NCBI GenBank assembly: GCA_030447665.1
Contig: JAUJOJ010000006.1
Coordinates: 42,150 to 106,149, forward strand
Direction of reading: 5' to 3'
From: Allosphingosinicella sp.
GTDB lineage: Bacteria; Pseudomonadota; Alphaproteobacteria; Sphingomonadales; Sphingomonadaceae
DNA: 64,000 nucleotides
The notes under the pieces were generated by a model, which searched no databases, was not told the origin of the DNA, and was given only the letters and a program-made list of their open reading frames with translations. The translations under genes were made by a program, and so were the position numbers. This document shows positions 45,663 through 55,859 of this stretch, piece after piece. Each line of letters opens with the position of its first letter. The stretch's first letter is position 1.

Positions 45663-46197
45663 ATGGCAAAGCAGGATCGGAGGGTGGCCCGGACGCGCGC
45701 CGCCGTCGACAGGGCGGTTGGCGAGCTGCTGCTCACGGGCGGCGCGGTCAAGGTTGCCGACATCGTCGATCGCGCCGATGTCGGCCGCTCAACCTTCTAC
45801 GACCATTTTACCAGCGTCGATGACGCGGTCCGCCATGCCCTGGCCCGGCCGTTCGGGCAGTTGGCGGACGCGATCGCCGGCGGCTGCAGTGCCACCGAGC
45901 TTTCGCCGCTCCTAGGCCATTTCTGGGAGAACCGCCGCGCCGGGCGGGCTATCTTGTGGGGGCAAGGGGCCGGCAATCGTCGCGGTTGCTCATCGACCTG
46001 GTTGAAGCCAGGCTGATCGCGGCCGGCGTGCCGCTGGCGCTCAGCCGCCGGCTGGTTGCTGCGCACCTGGCCGAAGGCGCGTTGGGAATGCTCCGCGGCT
46101 GGATCGCCGCTGAAGGTCCGATCGCCGGACGAGCTGGCGGATGCCATCTGCCGCGCCAGCCGCGCCGTGGTCGCCGCAATGTCACAGCGACCCTAAA
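45663..46197 (+). pseudogene. TetR/AcrR-family regulator (copy B, frameshifted)
   Basis: ATG 45,663 starts MAKQDRRVARTRAAVDRAVG, then the helix-turn-helix VADIVDRADVGRSTFYDHFT, which is highly typical of TetR regulators. The C-terminal domain changes frame near 45,970 (to RLLIDLVEARLIAAGVPLAL) and again near 46,120, with a natural end QRP-stop at 46,197. Only the first 105 or so residues are readable in one frame, so the DNA-binding domain is intact but ligand binding and dimerisation would fail. Its counterpart at 1-438 has different lesions. Confidence 0.8.
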
Positions 46198-46349
46198 CCA
46201 AGGTCATCTCAGGTTGAATCGAGAGCCTGGTTCAAACCTGTTGCCGAGGCGAAGGCGCTTCGATCGAAGACAATTAGGCTCTGGCACCTGAGGTGTCCGC
46301 CATGGGCGTAAGCGGGCTCCCGCGAGCCCACAACCGGAAGACGGAATTC

Positions 46350-49290
46350 TCAGCTGGCCAAAGCGCCTTGGCTCTGCGCTTCTCGCAAAACCTTGGCGAG
46401 AGCTTCCACGGAATAGGGCTTCTGGAGCAGGGGAAAGCCGTGGTGCCCCTCTTCGACCAAAACGTGACTGTACCCGCTCGTCAGCACGATCGGGAGGTCA
46501 GGCCAACGTTTGCGGAGAGTGCGCCCGAACTCTACGCCGCTCATGCCGGGCATCACCACGTCGGTGAAGACAACATCAAAGTCGTGCTGATCGCCGAGAT
46601 GCTCCAGCGCTTCTTCCGCGGACGAGGCCAAGGTGGGCTCAAACCCCAGGTCGCCAAGCAGCTGAGTGGCGAAGGCGCCGACATCCTCATTATCCTCCAC
46701 CACAAGCACACGGCCGCGGCCGCCGTGAGGCGCGGCGTCATGGGCCGACACTTTCCTTAAGGCCAAAGATGGGTTGGCGGCTGGTAAGCACAAGGTGAAG
46801 CAGCGCCCGCCCCAGGTTCGCTCTCCACCGAGATATCGCCTCCGGATTGCTTGGCAAACCCGTACACCTGGCTGAGCCCTAAACCTGTCCCCTTGCCCAC
46901 GCCCTTGGTTGTGAAGAACGGCTCGAAAATCCGCTCGATCTGGTCCTGACTGATGCCGTGACCGGTGTCTTGAACGGCAACCGCGACATACCGTTCGCTC
47001 TCGCCGGAGGCAGTAGAGCTTATGGAGATGTTGAGTGCGCCTTCGCCTTCCATTGCATCGCGTGCATTGACGGCCATGTTCACCAGCGCCGTTTCGAATT
47101 GCACGCCGGGTCCGCGTTCACGAAGCAGTCGGCGCACTCGGCATCTAGTGCGAGCTTGACGCGAGGCCCCCAGCACAGTGCGCAGCATTTCGGCGATTTC
47201 CTTGATGCGCGCAGTCGCATCGAACACCTCGGGCTGCAGCGCCTGCCTCCTCGCGAAGGCGAGCAGCTGGCCGGTGAGCTTGGACGCACGGTCCGCAGTG
47301 TCGGAGATCGCATCCACATATCTCTTGCGCTTCTCCTCCGGAAGATCCTGCCCGCGCAGCAGGTCCGCCGACCCCGATTACCGTCAGCAGGTTGTTGAAG
47401 TCGTGCGCGATCCCGCCCGTGAGCTGGCCGATCGCTTCCATCTTCTGCGCCCGGCGGAGCGCCTCATGCGCAATCTCGAGGTCCCCTCGTCCGTTCGAGG
47501 ACGCGCTGCTCGAGGAGCAGCTTGGATCGCTGCGCTGCTTCGAAGAGCCGGGCATTGTCGATCGCGACCGCAGCCTGCCCGGCAAGCCCCAGCATCAGGC
47601 GCTCCGAACGCTCGCTGAAGACGCCTGGATCCGGATGCCCGAAGAACAGGCCGCCTATGACATCTCCAGAACGTGAGACCACCGGCACGGCGAGGTAGCT
47701 CCGCACGGGGAGGTGGCCCTGGGGCATTCCGGAATGCGGCTCATTCTTGCCGTAGCGCGGATCGGCAGTGATGTCGTCGGAGCGCACGACCCCCTCGCCA
47801 TCGAATGTTGGTTTGAAGATCGCCGTTGGCCGCGGGTGGCCGAAGCCGTCAAAAGCCTCCCGATCAGCGCCGGAAAGGGTATAGAGCAGCATGCTTTCGC
47901 CGTTCTCGGCATGGGTCGTGTAGAAGAACGCCCCGAACTGGGCGCCGGTCAGTTCGACGCCAGCGTCTGTTACGGTCTGCACGACCCGCTCCAGCTCCAG
48001 CTCGGCCGACAACGCAGCGCCGGTGCGGTTCAGCGTCTCCAGGATTGCCGATTGCTCTTCGAGCGTCTCTTGGACGACTTTCCGGTCGGTTACGTCAACA
48101 ATGACCTGAGCGCCCGCTCCGGAGCGCCCGATCGGCCGGCGCTGAACTCGGCCCTGAGCAAGAACCAGCGGATATCGTCCTTTGCGCGAACGTATCGATA
48201 TTCCGTTTCCACGAACCGCTGTCCGCTCGCAAGCGTTGCCCTTGTCAGTTCCTGAAGCCGCTCACGCTCGCCCGGATAGTAGCGTGCGCGGATCTGCTCG
48301 AGCGTTGGGCGCGCGCGTCCGCGGGAAATCCCAGCAAGTGATTGAGCGCCTGCGATGTGACCACGGTGCCGGCTTCGAGGTCCAGCTCCACACGGCCATT
48401 CGCCCCGCTTCGAGTGCCAGGCGAAGCTGCCGCTCATGGCCTGCTGTCCTTCTTCGGCCACCCGCTCCGCCGAGATGTCCCTGGCCTCGATGATCGTCCC
48501 TACAGTTTTCGAACCTCGTCGCGGATGGGGCTTGCCGTGAATGCAACCGGATAGAAATGGCCGTCCTTGTGGACGAACACTTCTTCCCCTTGCATGTTGT
48601 TGTTCTCCGAAAAGGCACGGTCGATCGGACATTCGTGGAGGGAAGGGTGAACCGTCCGGCCTCCTATGATGGATCACGTCGTGCAATGGCCGCCCGCGCG
48701 TTTCCTCGAACGTGTAGCCGGTCAGCCGCTCGGCAGCGGCGTTCATGTAGGAGCATTGCTGCTTATCATCCATCAGGAAGATGGCGACGCTGGCATTGTT
48801 CAAAACGGCGTCCAGCCGCCGCTCGACGGCTTCCTTCGAGCTGACCGCTTCAGCGGCCGCCGTGACGTCGATACCCTCGGCGAAGATACCGGTTACCTCA
48901 CCTTCGTCATCGAGGATCGGCTCGTAAACAAAGCTGAAGAACCTGATTTCCTCATGGGCCGGGCCGCGGTTAAACCTGACCGGGACGCCTTCCGCCGTGT
49001 AGCGCTTTCCCGTGCGGTAAACCTCATCCAACAGGGCGATAAAGCCTTGTTCGGCCAGTTCCGGAAACGCGACCGACACGGGCAGCCCAATCAGGTCTCT
49101 CTCGCCGATAAGCGCGCGATAGGCGGCGTTGGCCACCCGGAATACGTGCCGAGGCCCTTCGACCACGGCGATGCAACCCGGAGCACCCTCCACTAATTTT
49201 TTGAAATCGAGTGAAAAGGTCAAGAAAGCACCCGCATTGCTGCCGCACCGGCCTCCTACATTAGACGCCGTTGTAAGCAAGTGGCCGGGC
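46350..49290 (-). pseudogene. PAS-PAS-PAS-GAF hybrid histidine kinase with C-terminal receiver (copy B, frameshifted)
   Basis: Minus-strand pieces give about 980 residues. PAS domains: FKKLVEGAPGCIAVVEGPRH, LDAVLNNASVAIFLMDDKQQ, and a third with [19 protein letters not shown] domain 48,012-47,560: [40 protein letters not shown]. The kinase core has [16 protein letters not shown] (phospho-acceptor His), the N-box MVNMAVNARDAMEG, DTGHGISQDQ and GKGTGLGLSQVYG. The receiver (46,740-46,350) is intact: VLVVEDNEDV, VFTDVVMPGMSG, LTSGYSH, QKPYS. Frames change near 48,700, 48,330, 48,080, 47,480, 47,360, 47,130 and 46,800. GAF/PAS input suggests redox, light or ligand sensing. Confidence 0.8.
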
Positions 49291-49385
49291 ACCCGGCGAA
49301 GGAACCCCACCGCGACCAAAATCTGTCTGTTGATCAACACACAGTTTTCAGTCCTCTGGTGCAATCAATCAAGGAAGGCTCGTCC

Positions 49386-49623
49386 ATGTCGCCCATTCCC
49401 TGGGATCAACCCGCGACTCTGATCGACCTGATGGCAAGGCGCCGATCATCGGGACGATCCGCGATTGCGCCATGCATTTCGCCATCTTCAAGCCCTTCGC
49501 AAAGGCCCAGGCCCGCATCTTGCTGATCAAACCAGTTCATCGCGAAGGAAGGAAAACGCGCACCTGGATCCTCGACCCCGACGAGATCGAGCAACTGACC
49601 GAGCGGCTGCGTTCGGAGGGCTG
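49386..49623 (+). pseudogene. Small unknown protein (copy B, frameshifted)
   Basis: Matches the intact gene at 2056-2313 almost base for base. After MSPIPWDQPATLIDL, CTCGATGGC of the other copy is CTGATGGC here, a one-base loss that puts the rest out of frame. The downstream coding sequence is otherwise well kept to the stop at 49,623. The 95-base interval to the kinase start is likely a divergent promoter. Confidence 0.75.
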
Positions 49624-49916
49624 ATGGTCCTGGAATCCCCGAGTCACGGACGATCGCGGCGTCTGGCGGCAGAAAACTGGCGGTGGCGTAGACGGGTAGA
49701 GCGCCGAAGGAGCCCAAAGGCCATATCATATCCCCGATAGCCACGGGTAAAGGGACGGGCACACCGCCCCCTGAAGCCGCTTGCACCGTCTGCGGAAGGG
49801 CGTAGCGCACCCGCCTCGGCCGGTCGGCCCCAATCCAAGAAGATTTCCGGTTGCCTCGTGGAGCAGCCTTCCGCAACAATAGCGGGTCTGTCGCGGAAGA
49901 AAGGGGGAAGATCGCC

Positions 49917-51153
49917 ATGCCGCCTTGGCTCGCCGCCGCGCTCCTCATCTCTGCTTCTTGCAAATCGCCGGCCCGGCTGCGGCCGAAACGGGTTCATTCG
50001 AGGCCGCGTTGGGCGACTCTTCGCAAGCTGCACCGCGCCGAGATGCGGCGATCGGGCATCGTCGGAAGCAGCTTCTACGTGGTGCGGGACGGCTGCACCG
50101 TCGTCGCCGATCATCTGGGCGAGCAGGATGCAGAGGCACGCGTCCCGGTCAGCGCCCGGACCGTCTATCACTGGGCTTCGATCACGAAGACGATGACCGG
50201 GATCGCGATCATGCAATTGCGCGATCGCGGCCTGCTGACGCTCGACGATCCGATCATCCGTCACGTCCCCGAGCTTGCCGCGGTTCATAACCCGTTCGGC
50301 GACACGAGCGCGATCACGCTGCGCCATCTGATGAGCCACAGCGCCGGCTTCGGAGAGGCGACATGGCCGTGGCGCGACCGCGACTGGCAGCCGTTCGAGC
50401 CCAAGAGCTGGGCGCAGCTGGCGGCGTTGCTTCCTATACCGAGGTTCGCTTCCGGCCCGGCACGGCGCTTCAGCTACTCCAATCCCGGCATCGTCTACCT
50501 TGGCCAGGTGATAGAGCGGCTTTCGGGCGAGGATTACGAAGTCTATGTCGACAAGAACATCCTGAAGCCGCTGGGCATGCACGCTAGCTATTTCGACCGA
50601 ACGCCGCCGCATCTCCTGCGCCACCGGTCGCGCAGCTACCACGTCCACAAGGGCAAGCGTGTCGCCGCCCTTCGATGTCGATACCGGCGTTACGGTGTCG
50701 AACGGCGGGCTGAACGCGCCGCTGCCCGACATGGCGAAATACGTTGCCTTCCTGCTTGGTGATCCGGTGCGCCGGCCCGAGTACGACCTGGTCCTGAAGC
50801 GATCCTCGCTCGAGGAGATGTGGCGGCCCCAAATCTCGGCCGGCGAAGACTTCACCCAAGGCCGAATGGCGGCGACGACGCAAAGCGGACTGTCTTTCTT
50901 CATCGACCAGGGCCCGGCGGGGCGCTTCGTCGGCCACAACGGCGATCAAAACGGCTTCCGTGCCTATCTCAGCCTGTGTCCCGACCAGCGGGCAGGCAGC
51001 CTGCTCGCGTTCAACACCGAAACGCGCGGCGTCGAGAACAGCGCCCGCAACCGCGCCACCGCCGAATCGCGCATCGCGCTGGCAACCGACAGCTTGTGCG
51101 AGGCGCTGGCGAAGCCGAGCGGCAAAGGGTCGACTCGGTCAAGCGGGAGGTGA
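49917..51153 (+). pseudogene. Class C beta-lactamase-like serine hydrolase (copy B, frameshifted)
   Basis: Serine-hydrolase motifs in order: WASITKTMTGIAIMQLRDRG (S-x-x-K), RRFSYSNPGIVYLGQVIERL (Y-x-N), and, after a frame change near 50,655, RFVGHNGDQNG (H-x-G). The N-terminus MPPWLAAALLISASC is a probable signal peptide, but the first 40 residues also look shifted near 49,975. The family includes AmpC, EstB-type esterases and D-aminopeptidases; the long substrate-side loops and HNG motif fit the esterase/peptidase side as well as beta-lactamase. Copy A keeps only about 160 bases of it. Confidence 0.78.
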
Positions 51154-51169
51154 TCACGGCCTCCTGACT

Positions 51170-52437
51170 GGCCAATGGCTGAAATGATCCCGCGCGACGC
51201 TTCGGCTGCACCATGTTCGGCCGCGACCTGCTGTCCCACCCGCTCGGCTCGCTCGCTCATGGCTTCGTCTGCGAGGATCGATGCCCAGCGCGGCCGCGGC
51301 CTTGTCGCTGCTGAACCGCGCCGCCGGGTGAACGCGCCCGACGCCCAGATCCTGCACCCGCGCGGCATTGTCGTGCTGGTCGCCGAAAAAGGGAACGACC
51401 AGCTGCGGGCGACCCGCTTTCAGCGCCTGGCCCGTGGTTCCGATCCCGCCATGGTGGACGATCGCGGCGCAACGTCCGAACAATTGCGAGTGCGGAGCAT
51501 AGCCGATCGCCGCACGATCGCCGTCGCGACTGAATGCTCCCGTGCCGGTCAGGAGCACGCATCGCCGGCCGAGCCGGCGGGCGGCTGCGGCGGCCTGGTC
51601 GTAGAAGTCGCCGGCCGCCGCCCAGGCGATAGAGCCGAGTGAGAAGACGATCGGCGGCTCGCCGTTCGACAGGAACGCGGCCAGGCCAGGATCGAGTGCC
51701 TCCTCGGCACCGCTTTCACCGTCGAAGATGGGGAAGCCGACGACGGGGTGTCGGAAGGGGCATCGGGACAAGGCGGCCCCAGCACGGGCGAGTAGCAGCA
51801 CAAGGTCTGCACGCGCGTTGCCGACCGATCGATCAGCGGCGCGGCTCGGGAAGGTGCAAGACCGTGCTCACGCCGCACCGCGGAGATGGTGGGCCCGTAG
51901 CGGCGGCGCAGAATTTGTCGGACGATCCGGTAAAGCATCCGGTTCCAGGCGCGTCCCAGCGGCCCGTTGGGTGCGTGCCGCATGGCTTCGAAGCGGGGGC
52001 GTGGGGCGGCCGCCACGCGGAAAACACGGTCATGGGCTGGAGCACGACTTCCACGAGCGGCAATTTTCTCTTCTCCGCGACGATGCCAGCGCTCAGCGCG
52101 AAGATGGAGCCGGCAATCGCGTCCACTCCCTCGGCCAAGGCGTCTAGCGCGGCAATGCTGTCGGCAAGCGAGGGCATCAGCACCTGATCGAGCACGAAGT
52201 CGGCATCGGCGATGATGCGGGCGGCAGCTTCGGCCTCCGTCAACCCCGCCGTGCGCAGATATCGGAGAAGGACGGCAAGATCGCTCTTCCCGACAACCCA
52301 GCGGCTTCGACCTTCGAGACGTGATCCAGCGGCACCGCCAGAGTCACCGCTGCCCCTGCGGCACCAAGAGCGTGCCCGATCGCGATGAACGGATGCAGAT
52401 CACCCAACGAGCCGATCGTGACGAGCAATATTCTCAC
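51170..52437 (-). pseudogene. GT1/MGT-type glycosyltransferase (copy B, several frameshifts)
   Basis: From GTG 52,437: VRILLVTIGSLGDLHPFIAI, then a shift near 52,245, TEAEAAARIIADADFVLDQV, AGSIFALSAGIVAEKRKLPL, another near 52,010, another near 51,720, and the donor domain PPIVFSLGSIAWAAAGDFYD, SQLFGRCAAIVHHGGIGTTG (the H-H-G-G-x-G-T motif) and QLVVPFFGDQHDNAAR. This motif binds the UDP-sugar in sterol and macrolide glucosyltransferases and RfaG/UGT relatives. At least three breaks, so inactive as read. Copy A has the N-terminal part open across the first break. Confidence 0.82.
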
Positions 52438-52725
52438 GGGTTCACGGGCCCCATAATGCAACTGTTCCGGGTGTAACGGACATTTGCCCGGCGGCAATTC
52501 CTTCCCGCTGTCGATCGTCCGCAGGCGGTGCGAAGGGGAGCATCTACGGGCTTCGGTTTCCACCCATCACGAACGTTCTTGGCGACCCAATCTCAATATG
52601 TTTTCGCCGATGCCGCTATGTCCATCGCGGCTTCGCGCGGAGGCAAGGTAACCAAATAGAAGGCGGAATCGGCTAATCGGGGCCTGAGGGGCCGCTCGCG
52701 CGGACCGGAAGGAGAACACACGGCA

Positions 52726-53152
52726 ATGGTTGCAGCATCAGCCTTGAGGGTGATGATCGTCGATGATGACGATGGAATGCGCAAGTTGATGCGCCGCACG
52801 CTCGAGCGAATGGGCTTTTCCCAGATCTACACAGCGAAGGACGGATCGGAGGGCCTCCAACTGGCACGTTCTCAAACGCCCGATGTCATCGTCTCCGACT
52901 ATGACATGCCGACACATGCACGGTCTCCAGTTCCTCAAGGCGGTTCGTGACGAACCCGCTTTGGCAAAAACTGCCTTCGTGATGCTGAGCGGTGTTGCGA
53001 ACGATACGGTGATGCAGAGAGCGGGAGAGCTTGGGGCGAACAGCATCATAAAGAAACCGTTTTTGGCAGCCGATCTGAAACACCGGCTTGAAGCTCTTGT
53101 CCACGAGCTAACCGGGTCAAGCATCGAATGGGAACTGCCAAAGCGGGCTTGA
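52726..53152 (+). pseudogene. CheY-like response regulator (copy B, frameshifted)
   Basis: Nearly identical to the gene at 7407-7832: VMIVDDDDG, IVSDYDMP, and later FVMLSG and IIKKPF. One extra base in GCCGACACATGCACGG (about 52,912; the other copy reads GCCCAACATGCACGG) breaks the frame just after the phospho-acceptor aspartate. About 85 bases upstream, including GGAAGGAG, are also conserved between copies, so a promoter may be shared. The second half is open from 52,883 and has no start of its own. Confidence 0.8.
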
Positions 53153-53159
53153 CGCACCC

Positions 53160-53527
53160 ATCGTTGAACTCGGCCGCGCCTGAGTTCGGAGGAGGTGCGC
53201 ACCTCCTCCGCTTCTGATGCGGGATTTAGGCCGGCTTTCAAACCGCTCCCGTACCCCATTTTCTTGAGGAGCCGGTGCTGAACCGGCGGTGGAGGCGGCA
53301 TCGTCTAAAGATTGGCGAATGTCCTGCACGGCAGAAGTCTTCTCATCGCGACGCTCTTCCCGTGCGTTGATGGTGCGAAGTTCCGCCAGGATTTCTTGAA
53401 GCGTTTGCCGAATTTTCTGAAGCTGCTCTTCGTTGATGCTGATCTCTCCGTCGCGGGAACCGCGCTCATGATCACGCTTGCACGTCCTTGCAGCCAAGAC
53501 AACGCAGCCCCAGCCCCAAATCGGCAT
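53160..53527 (-). CDS. Possible small coiled-coil protein
   Basis: A frame on the minus strand contains INEEQLQKIRQTLQEILAEL and RTINAREERRDEKTSAVQDI, a regular heptad pattern of about 45 residues typical of a coiled coil. The start is unclear and the last 12 codons run antisense into the receiver gene, so the end is also doubtful. No function assigned. Confidence 0.35.
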
Positions 53528-53802
53528 GACCGCTCTTGATTCGAGCACCGGGCCACCGCAAACCTAGTTCAGGCTCGTGGCTGGGTGCTCCGTGGTGGCC
53601 GACGATCTTCATCGACATCGGCCAGCGCTCTGATTTTGATCGGATCAGCTGCCTTGGGCGAGCGCGAACAGGGTGTGGACTTCCCATTTGGCACGGGCTT
53701 GCCGCCTTCTGCACGCTTTCTCCTTTTCGTGCGCATCATGGCTGCAAGAGCTTCTGGAATAAGCGAGGCTCGAATATTCTCAGCGATGCAGGAGGTTAGG
53801 CG

Positions 53803-54364
53803 ATGGCGGCGAACAGTGAGAAGAGCGGCGGGCGGAGCGGGAGCCCATGGAGGATTGCCGGCTGGAGCCTCTGCGCTGATATTGCTGCACCCTCTGGTCG
53901 CAATGCGGTTCACCGACGAGGTGAATTGGGATCCGGCCGATTTCCTGTTCATGGGCGTTCTGCTGAGCGGCGTCGGCCTCGGGGTGGAACTTGCCGTTAG
54001 GAACACGGCCAATGCCGCATACCGGATCGCGGCCGGCGGTGCGCTCGTTACGGCCTTCCTGCTTTTCTGGATCAACGCCGCCGTCGGCATCATCGGCAGC
54101 GAGGACGAGCCCGCCAACCTGCTGTTCGGCGGCGTGCTCGCGGTGGCTTTCCTCGGCGCAGTCGTCGCGCGGTTCCGGCCAACCGGACTGGCGTGGGCGA
54201 TGGCCGCGGCCGCGCTCGCGCAGGCTTTGGTCCCGGCGATCGCGTCCACCTTCGGGCTGGCCCCCACCGCCTTGCTATGGTCGGCCGAGGTCCTCGCGCT
54301 GACCGGTATCTTCGCCGCGATGTGGCTGCTGTCGGCCTGGCTGTTCAGCAAAGCCGCCGCATGA
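53803..54364 (+). CDS. Four-span membrane protein (one frameshift)
   Basis: ATG 53,803 starts MAANSEKSGGRSGSPWRIAG, then the frame shifts near 53,870 into LILLHPLVAMRFTDEVNWDP and FLFMGVLLSGVGLGVELAVR, then three more spans (LVTAFLLFWINAAVGIIG, LLFGGVLAVAFLGAVVAR, LALTGIFAAMWLLSAWLF). Roughly 185 residues. It overlaps the RNase H-like start by four bases (ATGA). Function unknown. Confidence 0.6.
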
Positions 54365-54744
54365 CCGGCGCCGTGAAAGTCTTCTTCGATGGGGGTTGCC
54401 GGCCCAATCCCGGCGAGATGGAGACCGCCGTGGTCGCCCGCGGCATTCTCCACCACCGACGGGGCCTGGGCCGAGGGTCAAGCGAGCAGGCCGAGTGGCT
54501 GGCCCTGCTGCATGCGTTGCGGGTGGCGAAGGCCCTCGGCGCGACAATGGTGGAGGCGCTGGGCGATTCCGCGTCGGTGATCAACCACGCGAGGGGCGTG
54601 TCGAAATCTCAAAAGCCGGAACTCCGGCGCTGCCTCGAAGCCTTCGAGGAAGAGGCTCGCCACTTCGCCTCGCTCCGGGTGAGGCACGTCAAGCGGACGC
54701 AGAACCTTGCCGGCATCGCGTTGGCCAAAGCCCGGGACTGGTGA
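54361..54744 (+). CDS. RNase H-like protein, fourth catalytic acid altered
   Basis: 127 residues. VKVFFDGGCRPNPGEME supplies the first catalytic aspartate, SEQAEWLALLHALR the glutamate, and MVEALGDSASVINHA the second aspartate, as in RNase HI type 1 folds. The usual final N-x-x-A-D motif reads NLAGIALAKARDW, so the fourth acid is a glycine. Such changes reduce but may not abolish metal-dependent cleavage of RNA in RNA-DNA hybrids; alternatively it could be a non-catalytic relative. Coupled to the membrane protein upstream. Confidence 0.75.
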   Translation: MTGAVKVFFDGGCRPNPGEMETAVVARGILHHRRGLGRGSSEQAEWLALLHALRVAKALGATMVEALGDSASVINHARGVSKSQKPELRRCLEAFEEEARHFASLRVRHVKRTQNLAGIALAKARDW

Positions 54745-54961
54745 GCCGCGCATTCAGCCGGCGCTCTGGATGCGCCCGTTGTGGACGAACCGCCATCGGA
54801 GGGTTCACCCGTAGGCAGAGGTTCGGCTCACCAGGGCCCGACAAGATCCGTCAGCCCGCAATGGGTGGGGAACTGATCTTCAAGTAAGTCCGTCCGGAGG
54901 GCTAGTGTTGAACGAAGCTGTCGTTCACTGACAAGCCGGTCCCCCTCTGTTATGCGGCCCC

Positions 54962-55693
54962 ATGACTGCATCTTACGATACGATCGGCGTAAACTACTCG
55001 GATCTCAGGAAACCCGATCCTCGTATTGAACAGATGATTTGGCGGGCTCTCGGGTCTGCGAGAACCGTCCTGAACGTCGGGGCCGGCACCGGGTCGTACG
55101 AACCCGGCGACCGGCAGGTCACCGCCGTCGAGCCCTCGAGCGAAATGATCCGGCAGCGCGCTGCCTCCGCCGCTCCGGTCGTGCAGGGCCGCGCGGAAGA
55201 CCTGCCATTCGACGCAGGTTCCTACGATGCTTCCATGGCGATCCTTACGGTTCACCATTGGTCGGACAAAGCGAGGGGCCTCAAGGAGATGCGCCGGGTG
55301 ACGCGGGGACAAATCGTCGTCCTGACGTACGATCCCTCGTTCCGTGGGTTCTGGCTCGCGGATTACTTGCCGGAACTTATCCAATTGGACGAAGCGCAGA
55401 TGCCGAGGATGACCGATTACGGGGAATGGCTCGGGCCTGTCGAGATTTCTCCAGTTCCAATCCCGCACGATTGTACAGACGGCTTCCTTTGCGCGTATTG
55501 GAGGCGGCCTGCCGCCTATCTCGATCCGCGGGTTCGGGCGGCAATGTCCGCTTTCTGGGCATTGGGCGATGTTTCAGCGGCCTTGGCAAGACTTGAGGAA
55601 GACCTAGAAAGCGGCTCCTGGGCGCGGCGTTATTCCAAGCTGCTCGAGCTTGATGAATGCGACTGCGGATACCGCCTCGTCGTGGCAAACTGA
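54962..55693 (+). CDS. Class I SAM-dependent methyltransferase
   Basis: 243 residues. Motif I VLNVGAGTGSYEPG, motif II VTAVEPSSEMI, and the post-motif LPFDAGSYDASMAILTVHHW, as in the Methyltransf_11 family. The C-terminal half is less conserved. Small-molecule methylation is likely; substrate unknown. Stand-alone gene with a 217-base upstream gap and a 166-base downstream gap. Confidence 0.82.
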   Translation: MTASYDTIGVNYSDLRKPDPRIEQMIWRALGSARTVLNVGAGTGSYEPGDRQVTAVEPSSEMIRQRAASAAPVVQGRAEDLPFDAGSYDASMAILTVHHWSDKARGLKEMRRVTRGQIVVLTYDPSFRGFWLADYLPELIQLDEAQMPRMTDYGEWLGPVEISPVPIPHDCTDGFLCAYWRRPAAYLDPRVRAAMSAFWALGDVSAALARLEEDLESGSWARRYSKLLELDECDCGYRLVVAN

Positions 55694-55859
55694 TACTCCA
55701 TAATCGCGAACCGAAGCATGCTGTCTGCTTGCCCCGCGAAATTATTGAGCGGGGGGGCAGCGATGCAGCCATAGCTAGCTGTCGGTTGGGGAGGCTAGCC
55801 AAACTTACTGCGGACATTCTCAAGCCGTTGCGGGTTTGTCGCCGGACGAGGGAGCAGCC

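Noticed and set aside
53117..53159. Last codons of the coiled-coil frame, antisense to CheY copy B
   Set aside because: The same antisense tail appears after the phosphatase frame at 7,797, because both run into the reverse of the receiver's C-terminus; not a real shared domain.
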